Shown here one piece after another: positions 7,733-16,596 of a stretch of DNA of 64,000 nucleotides. The notes under the pieces were generated by a model. It was not told where the DNA came from. It did not search any database and was given only the letters and a program-made list of their open reading frames with translations. Position numbers and translations under genes: made by a program. The stretch is from Pseudomonas fluorescens NCIMB 11764 (GTDB lineage: Bacteria; Pseudomonadota; Gammaproteobacteria; Pseudomonadales; Pseudomonadaceae), in assembly GCF_000293885.2 (NCBI RefSeq), contig NZ_CP010945.1, forward strand, positions 4,670,001 to 4,734,000. The letters are read 5' to 3'. How positions within the stretch are numbered: position 1 is the first letter of the stretch; every line of letters starts with the position of its first letter.

Positions 7733-8722
7733 GTGACAGAGTTATTTGATATTCGGCTGGCTAGTAAACAGACAGCTTTCACTGAAATTCCAGTCATCGA
7801 TATATCGTCGCTCATACACGGCAACAATCCGCTGACGGTGGCAACCCAAATAGGTGATGCCTGCGAAAAGGTGGGGTTCTTTTATATAAAAAACCATGGC
7901 ATTGACCAGCAACTCATCGATGAGATGTACACGTTAACCAAAAGATTTTTCGAACTTCCTTATGAGGAGAAAAACAAACTCAATGTCGTAAACTCCGGGC
8001 TCACGCTACGTGGTTATATACCGATGTATGCGGAGAACGTCGATCCGGCTAATACCCGCGATTTCAAAGAGTGCTTTGATTGCGGAGCTCATTACGACGA
8101 GGTCTCTCCCTTTTTTGGTCCTAATCAAATGCCGTCGGCACTGCCGCAATTCGAGAAGGTTGCCGAAGCGTATCACTCCGCTGTATTGGCGCTCGCAAGA
8201 AAACTCATCGGCGGGATAGCGCTGAGTTTGGGGCTGCCACAAGATTACTTTGAACATCTTCAACGCAAGCCCATCACTATTCAGCGAATTTTGCACTACC
8301 CGCCCCAGATCGGAAGGATCTCCCAGGAAGAGATTGGTATCGGGGCGCATACGGACTACGGTTTCTTGACTGTCCTGTCTCAAGACGCAGTTGGCGGTTT
8401 GCAAGTCAGGAACCGGGCAGGGGAGTGGGTTACCGCCCCTCCAGTTGAAGGCACTTTTATTGTCAACATTGGTGATCTGGTTCAAACACTCACCAACGAT
8501 CGCTATACCTCGACAATGCATCGCGTCATAAATACCAGCGGTCTAGAGCGTTATTCAATACCTTTCTTTATTGATTTGGATTTCGATGCGGTTGTTGAGC
8601 CTGTACCAACCTGTGTAAGTGAGACTTTGCCCGCGAAGTACGAAGCCTACACGTGTGGCAAACACAAGTTTAAGCGTTTCGTTGATAGCTATGCGCATCT
8701 GCAAGAAGTCGAAAAGGCATGA
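7733..8722 (+). CDS. 2-oxoglutarate/Fe(II)-dependent oxygenase (isopenicillin N synthase family)
   Basis: A 329-residue non-heme iron oxygenase. The N-terminal DIOX_N domain begins with IPVIDISSLI (about residues 15-25) and contains GFFYIKNHGI. The C-terminal jelly-roll has the iron ligands in HTDYGFLTVL and MHRVIN, and the 2-oxoglutarate-binding RYS(I)PFF. Such enzymes hydroxylate or desaturate substrates using O2 and 2-oxoglutarate. The start is the GTG at 7733 with a strong AGGAGAGGG site just upstream; an in-frame TTG at 7715 is less likely. It is divergent from the demethylase-like gene across the 18-bp inverted repeat and is followed by a terminator. It probably performs an early hydroxylation of the pathway substrate. 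Confidence 0.85.
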   Translation: MTELFDIRLASKQTAFTEIPVIDISSLIHGNNPLTVATQIGDACEKVGFFYIKNHGIDQQLIDEMYTLTKRFFELPYEEKNKLNVVNSGLTLRGYIPMYAENVDPANTRDFKECFDCGAHYDEVSPFFGPNQMPSALPQFEKVAEAYHSAVLALARKLIGGIALSLGLPQDYFEHLQRKPITIQRILHYPPQIGRISQEEIGIGAHTDYGFLTVLSQDAVGGLQVRNRAGEWVTAPPVEGTFIVNIGDLVQTLTNDRYTSTMHRVINTSGLERYSIPFFIDLDFDAVVEPVPTCVSETLPAKYEAYTCGKHKFKRFVDSYAHLQEVEKA

Positions 8723-8802
8723 TCGCGCTTTAAGCTGTGCGAATGCCTTATTTAAGAGTTCAAAAATTATCATTGCAGCTGTGAGACGATTGTTCCACTG
8801 GG

Positions 8803-8838
8803 ACCACAAGACTCACCTTGGTGTGCCTTGTGGTTTTT
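8803..8838 (+). terminator. Rho-independent terminator after the 2OG oxygenase gene
   Basis: ACCACAAG (8803-8810) pairs with CTTGTGGT (8827-8834), followed by a run of T. An inner short stem is also possible. It lies 80 bp after the stop codon. Confidence 0.65.
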
Positions 8839-8994
8839 CAAGAGATATTCATCGCGATGAGACCGCTGCAGTATCGGAAATGGCTGCGGTTAAACGAGGC
8901 GCGTCGCTTGATGCTCAATGAACATCAGGATGTCTCCAGCGCGGCTTTTAAGGTTGCTTACGAAAGCTTCGCAGCTCAGTCGCGAATTCCATGA
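8836..8994 (+). pseudogene. AraC-family regulator remnant (C-terminal HTH)
   Basis: From about 8857 the + strand reads MRPLQYRKWLRLNEARRLML, then SSAAFKVAYESFAAQSR, followed by a stop at 8992. This is the second helix-turn-helix region of AraC-type activators (compare MSPLQYxKxLRLxEARRLM and YESxSQFSRE). After AQSR a one-base shift continues the expected SREFHDVGH. There is no upstream ligand domain, so this is a decayed fragment. It begins within the terminator of the preceding gene. Confidence 0.7.
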
Positions 8995-10245
8995 TGTCGG
9001 TCATCGCCATCGTAAACCTGCGATTAGAATTGAAGGGATGATTCGTCGCCGCAGGGAGTAGCCGGTTGACGATTGCTCTGGGCGCCTGTCAACGAACGCT
9101 ACGCCGAAGCTGCCCGGGGTGGGTGATCAGACGGTTTGAGCGTTGATGACTGGATCCGTGGGGAATGAGTTTGGGGATTGGTAACTCTAAAGAGCCCTTT
9201 GGTAGAAGTTCCATCCTAACATATGATTTAACATAATATACATTATGCGCACCTTTGGATAAGAGCCTGGGAGCCAAGAGACGCGCCTTTCAATGTGCTG
9301 AAAGCCCCCGACCACGCTCAATTCAGCCTACGGTCAATCGTTGATGTAATGTTCACGGGTCAACGAAGCGGGATTGCCGCTCACCAGGTTCAGCCTTTGA
9401 TGTGTCAGAACAGCCCCTTTAAAGCTAGCTGGAAGCTCTTTGGAGAACCGGACAAAGCCTTCGTCAGACAACCAACGAACGCAACTCGTGAACAAAAACT
9501 CCTCAGCACTTGCCGCAACATATCCAGCTCCATCCCAGCTATTGCCTTCTCGATAGACAGTCTGATGATCGGCTGAGTCAGCTTGCAAGTGAACGGGCTC
9601 GGGGAAAGTTCAGCCACGTGCTAAACCGCTCAACAGGCGGAATTACAAATGCAGCAGCCGTCTTGGGCCTGAGCGAGGCCAGGCTAAATGAGCTTTGCGC
9701 GGACAATTCAATGACTACGAGGAAAAGGATCTGATCAAGTACCTAGAGAAACTCAACCACGGCGGGAGTTTCGCGGGCGGAAAACTGGAGGAATGAGAGT
9801 TACAGCCTTCTGCTTCTGCTGGCATTTAATACGATTAAGTTATAATTATGCTAAATGGTTCTTTAGTTTAGTTATATTGGAAATCAACCAGCCTCGGCGT
9901 CAGAAAAAGAACAAGCTCCGTACTGTTTGAAACGGTCGAGCTGCTGGTGAATAACCACTTAAAGGACGATGGTGAATCTAGCCTTGCGCTCGATGATTAC
10001 CCTGGCTTAAAAGAGGCAGACGCTTCATCAAATCAGTGGTGATGTTTTGGCGCCCGTGCTGCAGTAATCGGTATTTCGCGGCCCTCCTCTTATGCAGTCT
10101 GTCGACGAATAGTCAGGATGGCTGCTCCGAAGCAGATGAACGTCGACTCAACTACCCAGCGGACCCACTGGGATAGCTCGGGTCATCACGCACTTGCCCA
10201 AGAGACCAGTGCGGCATACAGACTAAGAAACGTCACCAAGCCCAA
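8995..10245. other. Gene-poor, probably degraded region
   Basis: About 1.25 kb with no gene I can support. It is less GC-rich than its surroundings in several patches, notably around 9200-9250 and 9800-9870. It contains an inverted repeat CATAAT-ATAC-ATTATG (9232-9247), a possible remnant on the - strand (9334-9588), and a stretch of about 45 open codons without a start around 9900-10040 whose peptide I do not recognise. Together with the AraC remnant this looks like the scar of an old insertion or deletion. Confidence 0.5.
9334..9588 (-). pseudogene. Possible remnant of a hypothetical protein gene
   Basis: The - strand peptide includes CVRWLSDEGFVRFSKELP followed by AVLTHQRLNLVSGNPASL, which resembles a winged-helix-like pattern found in Pseudomonas hypothetical proteins (xVRWLxDEGFIR...LTxKGLxxLxxxPxSL). 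There is no good start codon or ribosome-binding site and the N-terminal half does not look conserved, so I treat it as a fragment. Evidence is weak. Confidence 0.25.
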
Positions 10246-10461
10246 TCACGCGAGCTTTATGGCTCCGCCTTGGATATCGTCACGCGCCATTCGTAAGTCA
10301 ATAGCGTCCTGGTTGAGTCGGTGAATCATGTTGAGCAACCGTTGACGTAGCACTTCGTCTTGAAGCTGCTCTACTGCGCGCATCATATCGAGCGCCGCTA
10401 CCTCATTGTTAGTGGCGACGGAGTCGAGCAGTTTGCGCATGCTTCTTGATGGTTGATTCAT
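10246..10461 (-). CDS. Small hypothetical protein, 71 aa
   Basis: A short, largely helical protein rich in Leu, Arg, Asp and Gln (NNEVAALDMMRAVEQLQDEV, then LLNMIHRLNQDAIDLR), with no membrane segment. I choose the ATG at 10461 because an AGGGAG site lies 7 bases upstream; a TTG two codons earlier would sit too close to it. The codon use is ordinary for Pseudomonas and the frame is clean, so it is probably a real gene. I do not recognise the family. Confidence 0.6.
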   Translation of the reverse strand: MNQPSRSMRKLLDSVATNNEVAALDMMRAVEQLQDEVLRQRLLNMIHRLNQDAIDLRMARDDIQGGAIKLA

Positions 10462-10831
10462 CTCCAACTCCCTGGATTTCAGTGACGCGAATCATATGAC
10501 CAGAATGTTTCATCGATATTTCAGCTGCACGAACTGGCTTTAATCACCGGCTCCGGCTCATTTGGCGCTAGCTGGAGGGGTGCCCTGTGAGGTGTCAATT
10601 ACGCTTGTCGCGCCATCCCGTGATGTAGCTAAATCGCTACCATTAAGCAGGGCCTTGCCCGAATGAGCGATCACAACAATCAACATCAGGTGCTACCGCT
10701 GAATGAGGCACGTAACGAAGCTCAAGCGAGCCCGTCCCTCTCCGGTCAACCGATTAGGTCGAGAACACATGTCGTATCTACCCTCAGTCCAGGTCCACAG
10801 AGACAGGGAACACGACGATATCATTCTGCAT
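10462..10831. other. Intergenic region without a supported gene
   Basis: This 370-bp stretch separates the small - strand gene from the end of the sigma-54 activator gene. It contains the 15-mer GCCCGAATGAGCGAT (10657-10671), which recurs at 15123-15137. A 75-codon open frame from 10663 has no recognisable features. Confidence 0.4.
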
Positions 10832-12727
10832 TCAACCGGGTCGTGAAATACCGTGGTGGCGCAATTTGCGATAGAGCGTATTGCGGCTGATCCCCAAGCG
10901 AGCAGCAACGTGGGCGATATGCCAGTGTTCCGCCTCAATCAATGTGAGCAGTGTCTGCCGCTCGGATACGCCCAGCGGATTTTCTGCCAGCGCAATTGTC
11001 GCTGGCACTACCGGCAGCAACTCCTCCAAATCATCCAGGGTCACACGCCCTTCCAACGCCAACGCTACCAGTGTGCGCAGGCACGTACGCAGCTGCCGGA
11101 CGTTGCCCGGCCAAGGCTGCGTCAGCAGACGCTCTCTGACGCCAGGCTCTAGCCGAATTCTGCCCCCTGCCCCCTCATCGCGCAGCAATAGGTCGAGTAA
11201 AAGCCCCTTGTCTGATCGTTCGCGCAGCGGTGGAAGGTGCACGGCGAACCCCGCAATGCGGTAGAACAGATCCTCGCGCAAGCGCCCTTCGGCCACGCAG
11301 ACGTGTAGATCCTGGTGGCTGGCACTGATGAGGCGAACATCGAGCGGACGTGCCGTCGCGCCGCCTAAGGGCACCACCTGACGCTCTTCCAACACGCGCA
11401 GCAGGCGAGTCTGTAAAGCCAGTGGCATATCGGCGATCTCATCAAGAAATAGTATGCCGCCATGGGCCTGTTCCAGCTTACCGATCATTCCGTCCTTGCG
11501 TGCGCCGGTGAAGCTGCCACCGCGATAGCCGAACAGCTCGCTCTCGATCAGCGCTTCTGGAATGGCCGCGCAATTTATCGCCACAAACGGCTGGCTCGCT
11601 CTGGAGCTGGCGCGATGCAGCGCCGCAGCAAAAGCCTCTTTGCCGGTACCGGTTTCGCCCTGTAAAAACACCGGAACGTCACGCTCCAAAACACGCAATG
11701 CGCGAGCAAAGCCGCGTTGCAGGCGCGGGTCTTCCAGGCACACATGCACGTCGTTAATTTTGGGGATTGCAGGAGTGACTAAAGGCACCTTGCGTAAGGG
11801 TTCTCGCAACTGTCCGTAGAGCAGGCGTCCGTCCAGCAGCCGCATTGGCCAGCAGACACTTGGCTGCGAGCTGGCCTGACTCATCACCTGATCGAGAGGT
11901 GTCTCCAGCAGCATCGTCAGAGATTGCCCAACCACCTGCTCACGGCTGAGGCCCAGCAGCTCGAGCGCCGCATGATTGACTGAACAGATACAAGCGCTTT
12001 CGTCAAAACTGAGCAACCCCTCCCCCAACAGCCCGACGTAGCCGGACTCCGGGTGGAAGCGCAGCAAGTATCGCTGCGGATCATGCCCCAGGAAATAACA
12101 GCTCTCGATCATATGGGCCGTCAGGTTGGTCAATGCCATTGCTTTGAAGTGCTGCTGAAGACCTTGTTCCTCTCGCACAGAAGAGAGGTTAAGAACGGCG
12201 AGCAGCTCTCCGTTCGCATCAAATATCGGGCTGGCCGAACAGGTTAAGCCGGCATGCTTGCCACGGAAATGTTGATCACGACGGATAGTGACATGCTGTC
12301 GCTCGACCAAGCAGGTGCCGACACCGTTGGTACCCTCGCAATCCTCGCTCCATATCGAACCGAGCCATAATCCGGAACGCTGAAATTCGGCTCGTTCGGA
12401 TTCGTTAAACACACTGTCGATCGCCACACCGCGAGCATCGGTGAGTAGCACCACGTGGCCATCACGTCCGAGCTGTTGGTGCAAGTTGCTCATCTGCCAG
12501 TGCGCCACAGCGATGATGTGTTCCAGTGGCGCGCGGTGATCCTGCAAGCGTGGATGCTCAACCACGTTAGGTGCGCGGCGACTGGCAGGATCGAGCTGAT
12601 ATTGATCCAGGCACCGGCGCCAGGATCGTGTGATGGCCAAGTCAGCAATAGGGCCATGGGTGGCGTGAGTGCCCTGCACGGCTTGCAGCACTTGTTGTGC
12701 ATGGGCGTTGATCAAGGCCGGCTTCAT
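10832..12727 (-). CDS. Sigma-54-dependent activator, AcoR type
   Basis: A 631-residue enhancer-binding protein. An N-terminal GAF-like sensor covers about residues 60-220, a PAS-like segment follows (about 225-310), then the AAA+ domain (about 325-550) with Walker A GETGTGKE and Walker B ILFLDEIAD, and a C-terminal Fis-type helix-turn-helix (HVAARLGISRNTLYRKLRHHG). The sigma-54 contact loop reads GSFTGA instead of the near-invariant GAFTGA. The start at 12727 has GGAG upstream. It is divergent from the flavin monooxygenase gene, which has a -24/-12 promoter, so it almost certainly activates that gene in response to a small molecule bound by the GAF domain. AcoR-type proteins commonly control catabolism of alcohols, ketones or acetoin. 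Confidence 0.85.
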   Translation of the reverse strand: MKPALINAHAQQVLQAVQGTHATHGPIADLAITRSWRRCLDQYQLDPASRRAPNVVEHPRLQDHRAPLEHIIAVAHWQMSNLHQQLGRDGHVVLLTDARGVAIDSVFNESERAEFQRSGLWLGSIWSEDCEGTNGVGTCLVERQHVTIRRDQHFRGKHAGLTCSASPIFDANGELLAVLNLSSVREEQGLQQHFKAMALTNLTAHMIESCYFLGHDPQRYLLRFHPESGYVGLLGEGLLSFDESACICSVNHAALELLGLSREQVVGQSLTMLLETPLDQVMSQASSQPSVCWPMRLLDGRLLYGQLREPLRKVPLVTPAIPKINDVHVCLEDPRLQRGFARALRVLERDVPVFLQGETGTGKEAFAAALHRASSRASQPFVAINCAAIPEALIESELFGYRGGSFTGARKDGMIGKLEQAHGGILFLDEIADMPLALQTRLLRVLEERQVVPLGGATARPLDVRLISASHQDLHVCVAEGRLREDLFYRIAGFAVHLPPLRERSDKGLLLDLLLRDEGAGGRIRLEPGVRERLLTQPWPGNVRQLRTCLRTLVALALEGRVTLDDLEELLPVVPATIALAENPLGVSERQTLLTLIEAEHWHIAHVAARLGISRNTLYRKLRHHGISRPG

Positions 12728-12811
12728 TGTTCTTGTTCTCCGTTACGGTCAGGACACGGGTCTGTTTGCAGCTTATATGAAAAGACCGGAACCAGCGCTT
12801 TTTGCACCGAG

Positions 12812-12851
12812 TGACACTCTGTCATCCACCATTTCCAGAATCGTGACAGAT
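12812..12851. promoter_or_regulatory. Candidate upstream activator sites for the sigma-54 activator
   Basis: TGACACTCTGTCA (12812-12824) is a near-perfect palindrome, and TGACAGATCT (12844-12853) repeats its half-site about 30 bp downstream. Both lie 90-120 bp upstream of the sigma-54 promoter, the usual place for enhancer sites. Confidence 0.5.
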
Positions 12852-12912
12852 CTCCGAATCCAAGGCTGAGCAACACCGCAGCAGCCGCTCTGCAATGGGG
12901 CTTTCGCGAAGG

Positions 12913-12928
12913 TGGCCCGAGCCTTGCT
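12913..12928 (+). promoter_or_regulatory. Sigma-54 (-24/-12) promoter of the flavin monooxygenase gene
   Basis: TGGCCCG-AGCC-TTGCT matches the consensus TGGCACG-N4-TTGCA with GG and GC ten bases apart. It ends about 42 bp before the ATG at 12971. Confidence 0.85.
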
Positions 12929-12970
12929 CAGGGGCAAGTTGTACAAAAACAACAAGATCGGAGAAGCCCA

Positions 12971-14794
12971 ATGAACATCGCTGTTGAAACACCTCTGCAC
13001 ACGCCAACTGCTCAACTCGCGGCTTGGGTCGAAAACCTCGGCGAGCGTCTCGCCCAACGTGATGTGGACGGCGTACTGGAACTGTTTGCCGAAGAGTGTC
13101 ACTGGCGTGACCTGCTACTTTTCAGCTGGAACCTGGTGACCCTCGAAGGCAAGCCTGCCATCCGAGACATGCTCGAAGCACGCCTCGACCAGACTCGTCC
13201 TGAGCGATGGAAACTGGAAGGTGAAGCGACGCTGAATGACGGTGTGCTCGAAGGTTGGATCAGCCTGGAAACCGAAGCGGCGCGAGGTAAAGGCTACGTT
13301 CGCCTAAAAGACGGTGTGTGCTGGACGCTGTTGACAGCCATGCGCGAGCTCAAAGGCTTTGAAGAACCCAGTGGCCGCCGTCGTCCAATGGGTGCAAGTC
13401 ATGGTCACACCCACACCGACAAACGCAACTGGTTAGAGCGTCGCCAAGATGAAGAAGCTTCGCTAGGCATCACCACCCAACCTTACTGCCTGATCGTTGG
13501 TGGCGGCCAAGGTGGGCTGGGGCTCGCTGCGCGGCTCAAGCGAATGGGCGTGCCAACTCTGATCGTCGACAAAGCCGAGCGTCCTGGAGATCAGTGGCGC
13601 GGTCGCTACAAGTCGCTGTGCCTGCACGACCCTGTCTGGTACGACCATATGCCTTACCTGCCCTTCCCCGATCACTGGCCAGTCTTCACCCCAAAAGACC
13701 AGATTGGCGACTGGCTGGAAATGTACACCAAAGTCATGGAGCTCAATTATTGGCCGCGTACCGAATGCGTAAGTGCCAACTTTGACGAGCAAAGTGGCAC
13801 TTGGAAGGTTGAAGTGCAGCGCGATGGCGAGCATGTGACTTTACAGCCTACCCAGTTGATCCTCGCCACCGGCATGTCTGGCGTACCCAATGTTCCCACT
13901 TATCCGGGTGCCGAGGCTTTCAATGGCCAGCAGCATCATTCCAGCCGCCATCCCGGCGGAAACGCCTGGAGCGGCAAGCGCGCGGTAGTAATCGGTGCGA
14001 ACAATTCGGCTCACGATATCTGCGCCGACCTTGTGGAGAACGGTGCCGAGGTGACCATGGTGCAACGCTCCAGTACTCACATCGTGCGCTCTGACAGCTT
14101 AATGGATCTCGTCTTCGGGGGGCTCTACTCCGAAGATGCCTTGGAGTCGGGTTTGACCACCGACAAGGCCGACATGCTGTTCGCCTCGATCCCCTACAAG
14201 GTAATGCCAAGCTTTCATCAACCAATCTTCGAAGCGATCAAGGAGCGTGACAAGGACTTTTACGAGCGCTTGGCCAAGGCCGGGTTCATGCTGGATTTCG
14301 GTGACGACGAGTCTGGCCTTTTCATGAAGTACGTACGCCGTGGTTCTGGTTACTACATCGACGTCGGCGCCTCCGAACTGATCGCCAACGGCACGATCAA
14401 GCTCAAGAGTGCTCCTGGCCTGGGTGTTGAACGCATCGAAGCGGATGCCGTCGTGCTCAACGATGGCAGCCGGCTACCAGCAGACCTGATCGTCTACGCC
14501 ACAGGCTATGGCTCAATGAATGGTTGGGCCGCGAAGCTGATTTCCCAAGAAGTCGCTGACAAGGTCGGTCGCTGCTGGGGCCTGGGTTCCGGAACCACGA
14601 ATGACCCTGGCCCATACGAGGGCGAACTGCGGAACATGTGGAAGCCAACACAGCAAGAAAACCTCTGGTTTCACGGTGGCAACCTGCATCAGTCACGGCA
14701 TTATTCGCTGTATCTGGCGCTGCAGTTAAAAGCGCGCTTCCAAGGCATCAACACGTCCGTCTACGGCCTTGCCGAGAGTCACCACACTGGCTGA
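12971..14794 (+). CDS. Flavin-dependent monooxygenase with N-terminal NTF2-like domain
   Basis: A 607-residue protein. Residues about 15-130 form an NTF2/SnoaL-like domain; residues about 170-600 form an FMO/Baeyer-Villiger-type NAD(P)/FAD oxidoreductase. The FAD motif VGGGQGGLG is at about 175 and the NADPH motif IGANNSAHD at about 338, and the late motif LIVYATGYGS near 510 is typical of FMO-like enzymes. It likely oxygenates a small ketone, amine or sulfur compound with NADPH and O2. The ATG at 12971 has GGAG upstream. It is under a sigma-54 promoter and faces an AcoR-type activator. The true substrate is not readable from sequence. Confidence 0.85.
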   Translation: MNIAVETPLHTPTAQLAAWVENLGERLAQRDVDGVLELFAEECHWRDLLLFSWNLVTLEGKPAIRDMLEARLDQTRPERWKLEGEATLNDGVLEGWISLETEAARGKGYVRLKDGVCWTLLTAMRELKGFEEPSGRRRPMGASHGHTHTDKRNWLERRQDEEASLGITTQPYCLIVGGGQGGLGLAARLKRMGVPTLIVDKAERPGDQWRGRYKSLCLHDPVWYDHMPYLPFPDHWPVFTPKDQIGDWLEMYTKVMELNYWPRTECVSANFDEQSGTWKVEVQRDGEHVTLQPTQLILATGMSGVPNVPTYPGAEAFNGQQHHSSRHPGGNAWSGKRAVVIGANNSAHDICADLVENGAEVTMVQRSSTHIVRSDSLMDLVFGGLYSEDALESGLTTDKADMLFASIPYKVMPSFHQPIFEAIKERDKDFYERLAKAGFMLDFGDDESGLFMKYVRRGSGYYIDVGASELIANGTIKLKSAPGLGVERIEADAVVLNDGSRLPADLIVYATGYGSMNGWAAKLISQEVADKVGRCWGLGSGTTNDPGPYEGELRNMWKPTQQENLWFHGGNLHQSRHYSLYLALQLKARFQGINTSVYGLAESHHTG

Positions 14795-15276
14795 GTCAAA
14801 TGGCGCTCAGCCGTGGTTGGGCGCCTCTCCACAATGCCCCGGACGGATTCGGGACGAAGCGCTGCGGGAGCGCGAACTGGTCGGCGACGCTGTGTATTTG
14901 ATAGAAGAATTTGTTGGCAGCATGCGCTGCCTAATCCTATCAAAAAAGCCTCAAATCACGGATCGGATAGACGAGCTCACGGAAGCATGGAATAGCAGGC
15001 AGCTTGGTAACGCCCAGGAGAAATGAGACAGCTGCAATGCGCTTCGCGAATCAATCGTGGTCGGCCAACTGCGGAGTGAACCGCGCAGGGCATATGAAGA
15101 CTTTGGGTCGAGCCGGGCTTAAGCCCGAATGAGCGATAGCCGATGTAGCTATAGCTCCGCAGCCCAGCAAATCGCCAATTGAATCAGAGATCAGATATTT
15201 GCGGGCCGAGAATTATGCAAAGGCATGGTTAAACGGTAGCGGTACCCAAGGCGTGCATTTACCGTCCATAAAGCGC
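14795..15276. other. Intergenic region, possible small gene remnant
   Basis: This 480-bp stretch follows the monooxygenase gene. An open frame (14769-15026, +) ends in a plausible helical peptide (ELVGDAVYLIEEFVGSMR...TDRIDELTEAWNSRQLG) but begins inside the preceding gene and has no ribosome-binding site, so it is at best a fragment. The palindrome GGGCTTAAGCCC and the 15-mer GCCCGAATGAGCGAT (15123-15137) lie downstream. Confidence 0.35.
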
Positions 15277-16596
15277 TCAAATCACGTAAGGCTCGAACAG
15301 CCTCCGGACATTCACCCGCGCCTTCAGCTTCGCGGCCAACAGGTACAAACCTACCACCTTGCGATGCAGAAACAGCACATCCACAGGTGGCGTGTGCCAG
15401 AAGTCGCGGTCGGCACCTAGTTCCCAACCGGTATCACGTAGGCGTACGGCCAGGTCAGACGTCGCAAAGTCATAGGCACCTTGATGCCTCAGTGGTTCGC
15501 AGGCCTGTGTAATGAGCTCAGTGAGTACCGCTCGGTGTTTGGGCAGCGTTTCAGGCTGAAAGTAGCCGACGTCCAGCGCGGCATTGGTGATGGCGGCACG
15601 GTCTTCATGCAGGCCTCCAATCAACAAGCGGCGATAAGCCTCGGTAGTGTTGCGGTCATAAAGTCGCGTGGCGCCGAAGTCCAACAACACCATCCGTCCT
15701 GAGCCTTGCTGATAACGGTAATTGGCAAAGTTAGGGTCGGTCTGCACGCACTGGAACTCGAACACCTCGCGCAGAAACAGGCCGAATAGCAACATGATGA
15801 TCCGGTCGCGCTCTGCTTGGGGCGCGTGCTCTAGTGACTCCACCGCTACCCCGTCAACGAAGGACATCACCAAAATATTCGGCGTGCTGAACTGGACATA
15901 CGCACGAGGAACCAGAAAGTCAGGACTGTCCGCCAACAGTTGATCAAAGCGCTGTAAGTGATCGGTTTCTTTCATGTAGTCCGCTTCATCCTGTAGCTGA
16001 CGCTTGGCCTCTTGGAGCAATGGGCCGACGTCCATGCCCTTAGGCAGCATCCCGGACATGCGCAGCAAGGAAGCAACGTTATCCACATCGCTGGAAATAC
16101 TCTCGCGCACGCCAGGGTATTGCACCTTGATCGCCAGGCGTTGGCCGTCCTTTCCTTTCGCAACATGAACCTGGCCGATGGACGCTGCCGCCAATGGCGT
16201 GAAGGAAAACCGTTCGAAGCGCCCTTCCCAGCCCTTGCCCCAGCTTTCGTTAAGGACTGCCACCAACTGGCTCATGGGCATAGGATGAGCGTCGCAACGC
16301 AGACGAGAAAGGATTTCGCTGAACTCGCGCGGCAACAGATCACCTGCATCCATCGATAACAACTGCCCAATCTTCATGGCGGCGCCACGCAGTTGCGACA
16401 GTTGCTCGACCACCCGATGCACATTGCCCGACGTCAACAGCAGTTCGCTGAGCGCCGGACGTTTGCCCTGAACCCACTGCCGAGCGCCTTCGGCTAGCAT
16501 GCCGCCCGCGACGCCCGAGGCCAAACTGCCTAAACGCATCAACCGCGATAAGCGGCTGCCAGGCACGGGCAACGAGCCGGGCACACGAGGCTTCAT
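15277..16596 (-). CDS. ABC1/UbiB-family atypical protein kinase-like protein
   Basis: A 439-residue member of the ABC1 (AarF/UbiB/ADCK) family. The diagnostic KxGQ motif is seen as AAMKIGQLLSMD near residue 96, the nucleotide-binding AAASIGQVHVA near 155, the lysine in LAIKVQYPGV near 175, and the catalytic DPNFANYRY and LLDFGATR near 285-310. UbiB-like members support quinone biosynthesis, but this is a smaller, distinct paralogue often found beside photolyase genes in pseudomonads. The start overlaps the stop of the DUF3429 gene by 4 bp (ATGA), so the two are coupled. Its true substrate is unknown. Confidence 0.85.
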   Translation of the reverse strand: MKPRVPGSLPVPGSRLSRLMRLGSLASGVAGGMLAEGARQWVQGKRPALSELLLTSGNVHRVVEQLSQLRGAAMKIGQLLSMDAGDLLPREFSEILSRLRCDAHPMPMSQLVAVLNESWGKGWEGRFERFSFTPLAAASIGQVHVAKGKDGQRLAIKVQYPGVRESISSDVDNVASLLRMSGMLPKGMDVGPLLQEAKRQLQDEADYMKETDHLQRFDQLLADSPDFLVPRAYVQFSTPNILVMSFVDGVAVESLEHAPQAERDRIIMLLFGLFLREVFEFQCVQTDPNFANYRYQQGSGRMVLLDFGATRLYDRNTTEAYRRLLIGGLHEDRAAITNAALDVGYFQPETLPKHRAVLTELITQACEPLRHQGAYDFATSDLAVRLRDTGWELGADRDFWHTPPVDVLFLHRKVVGLYLLAAKLKARVNVRRLFEPYVI

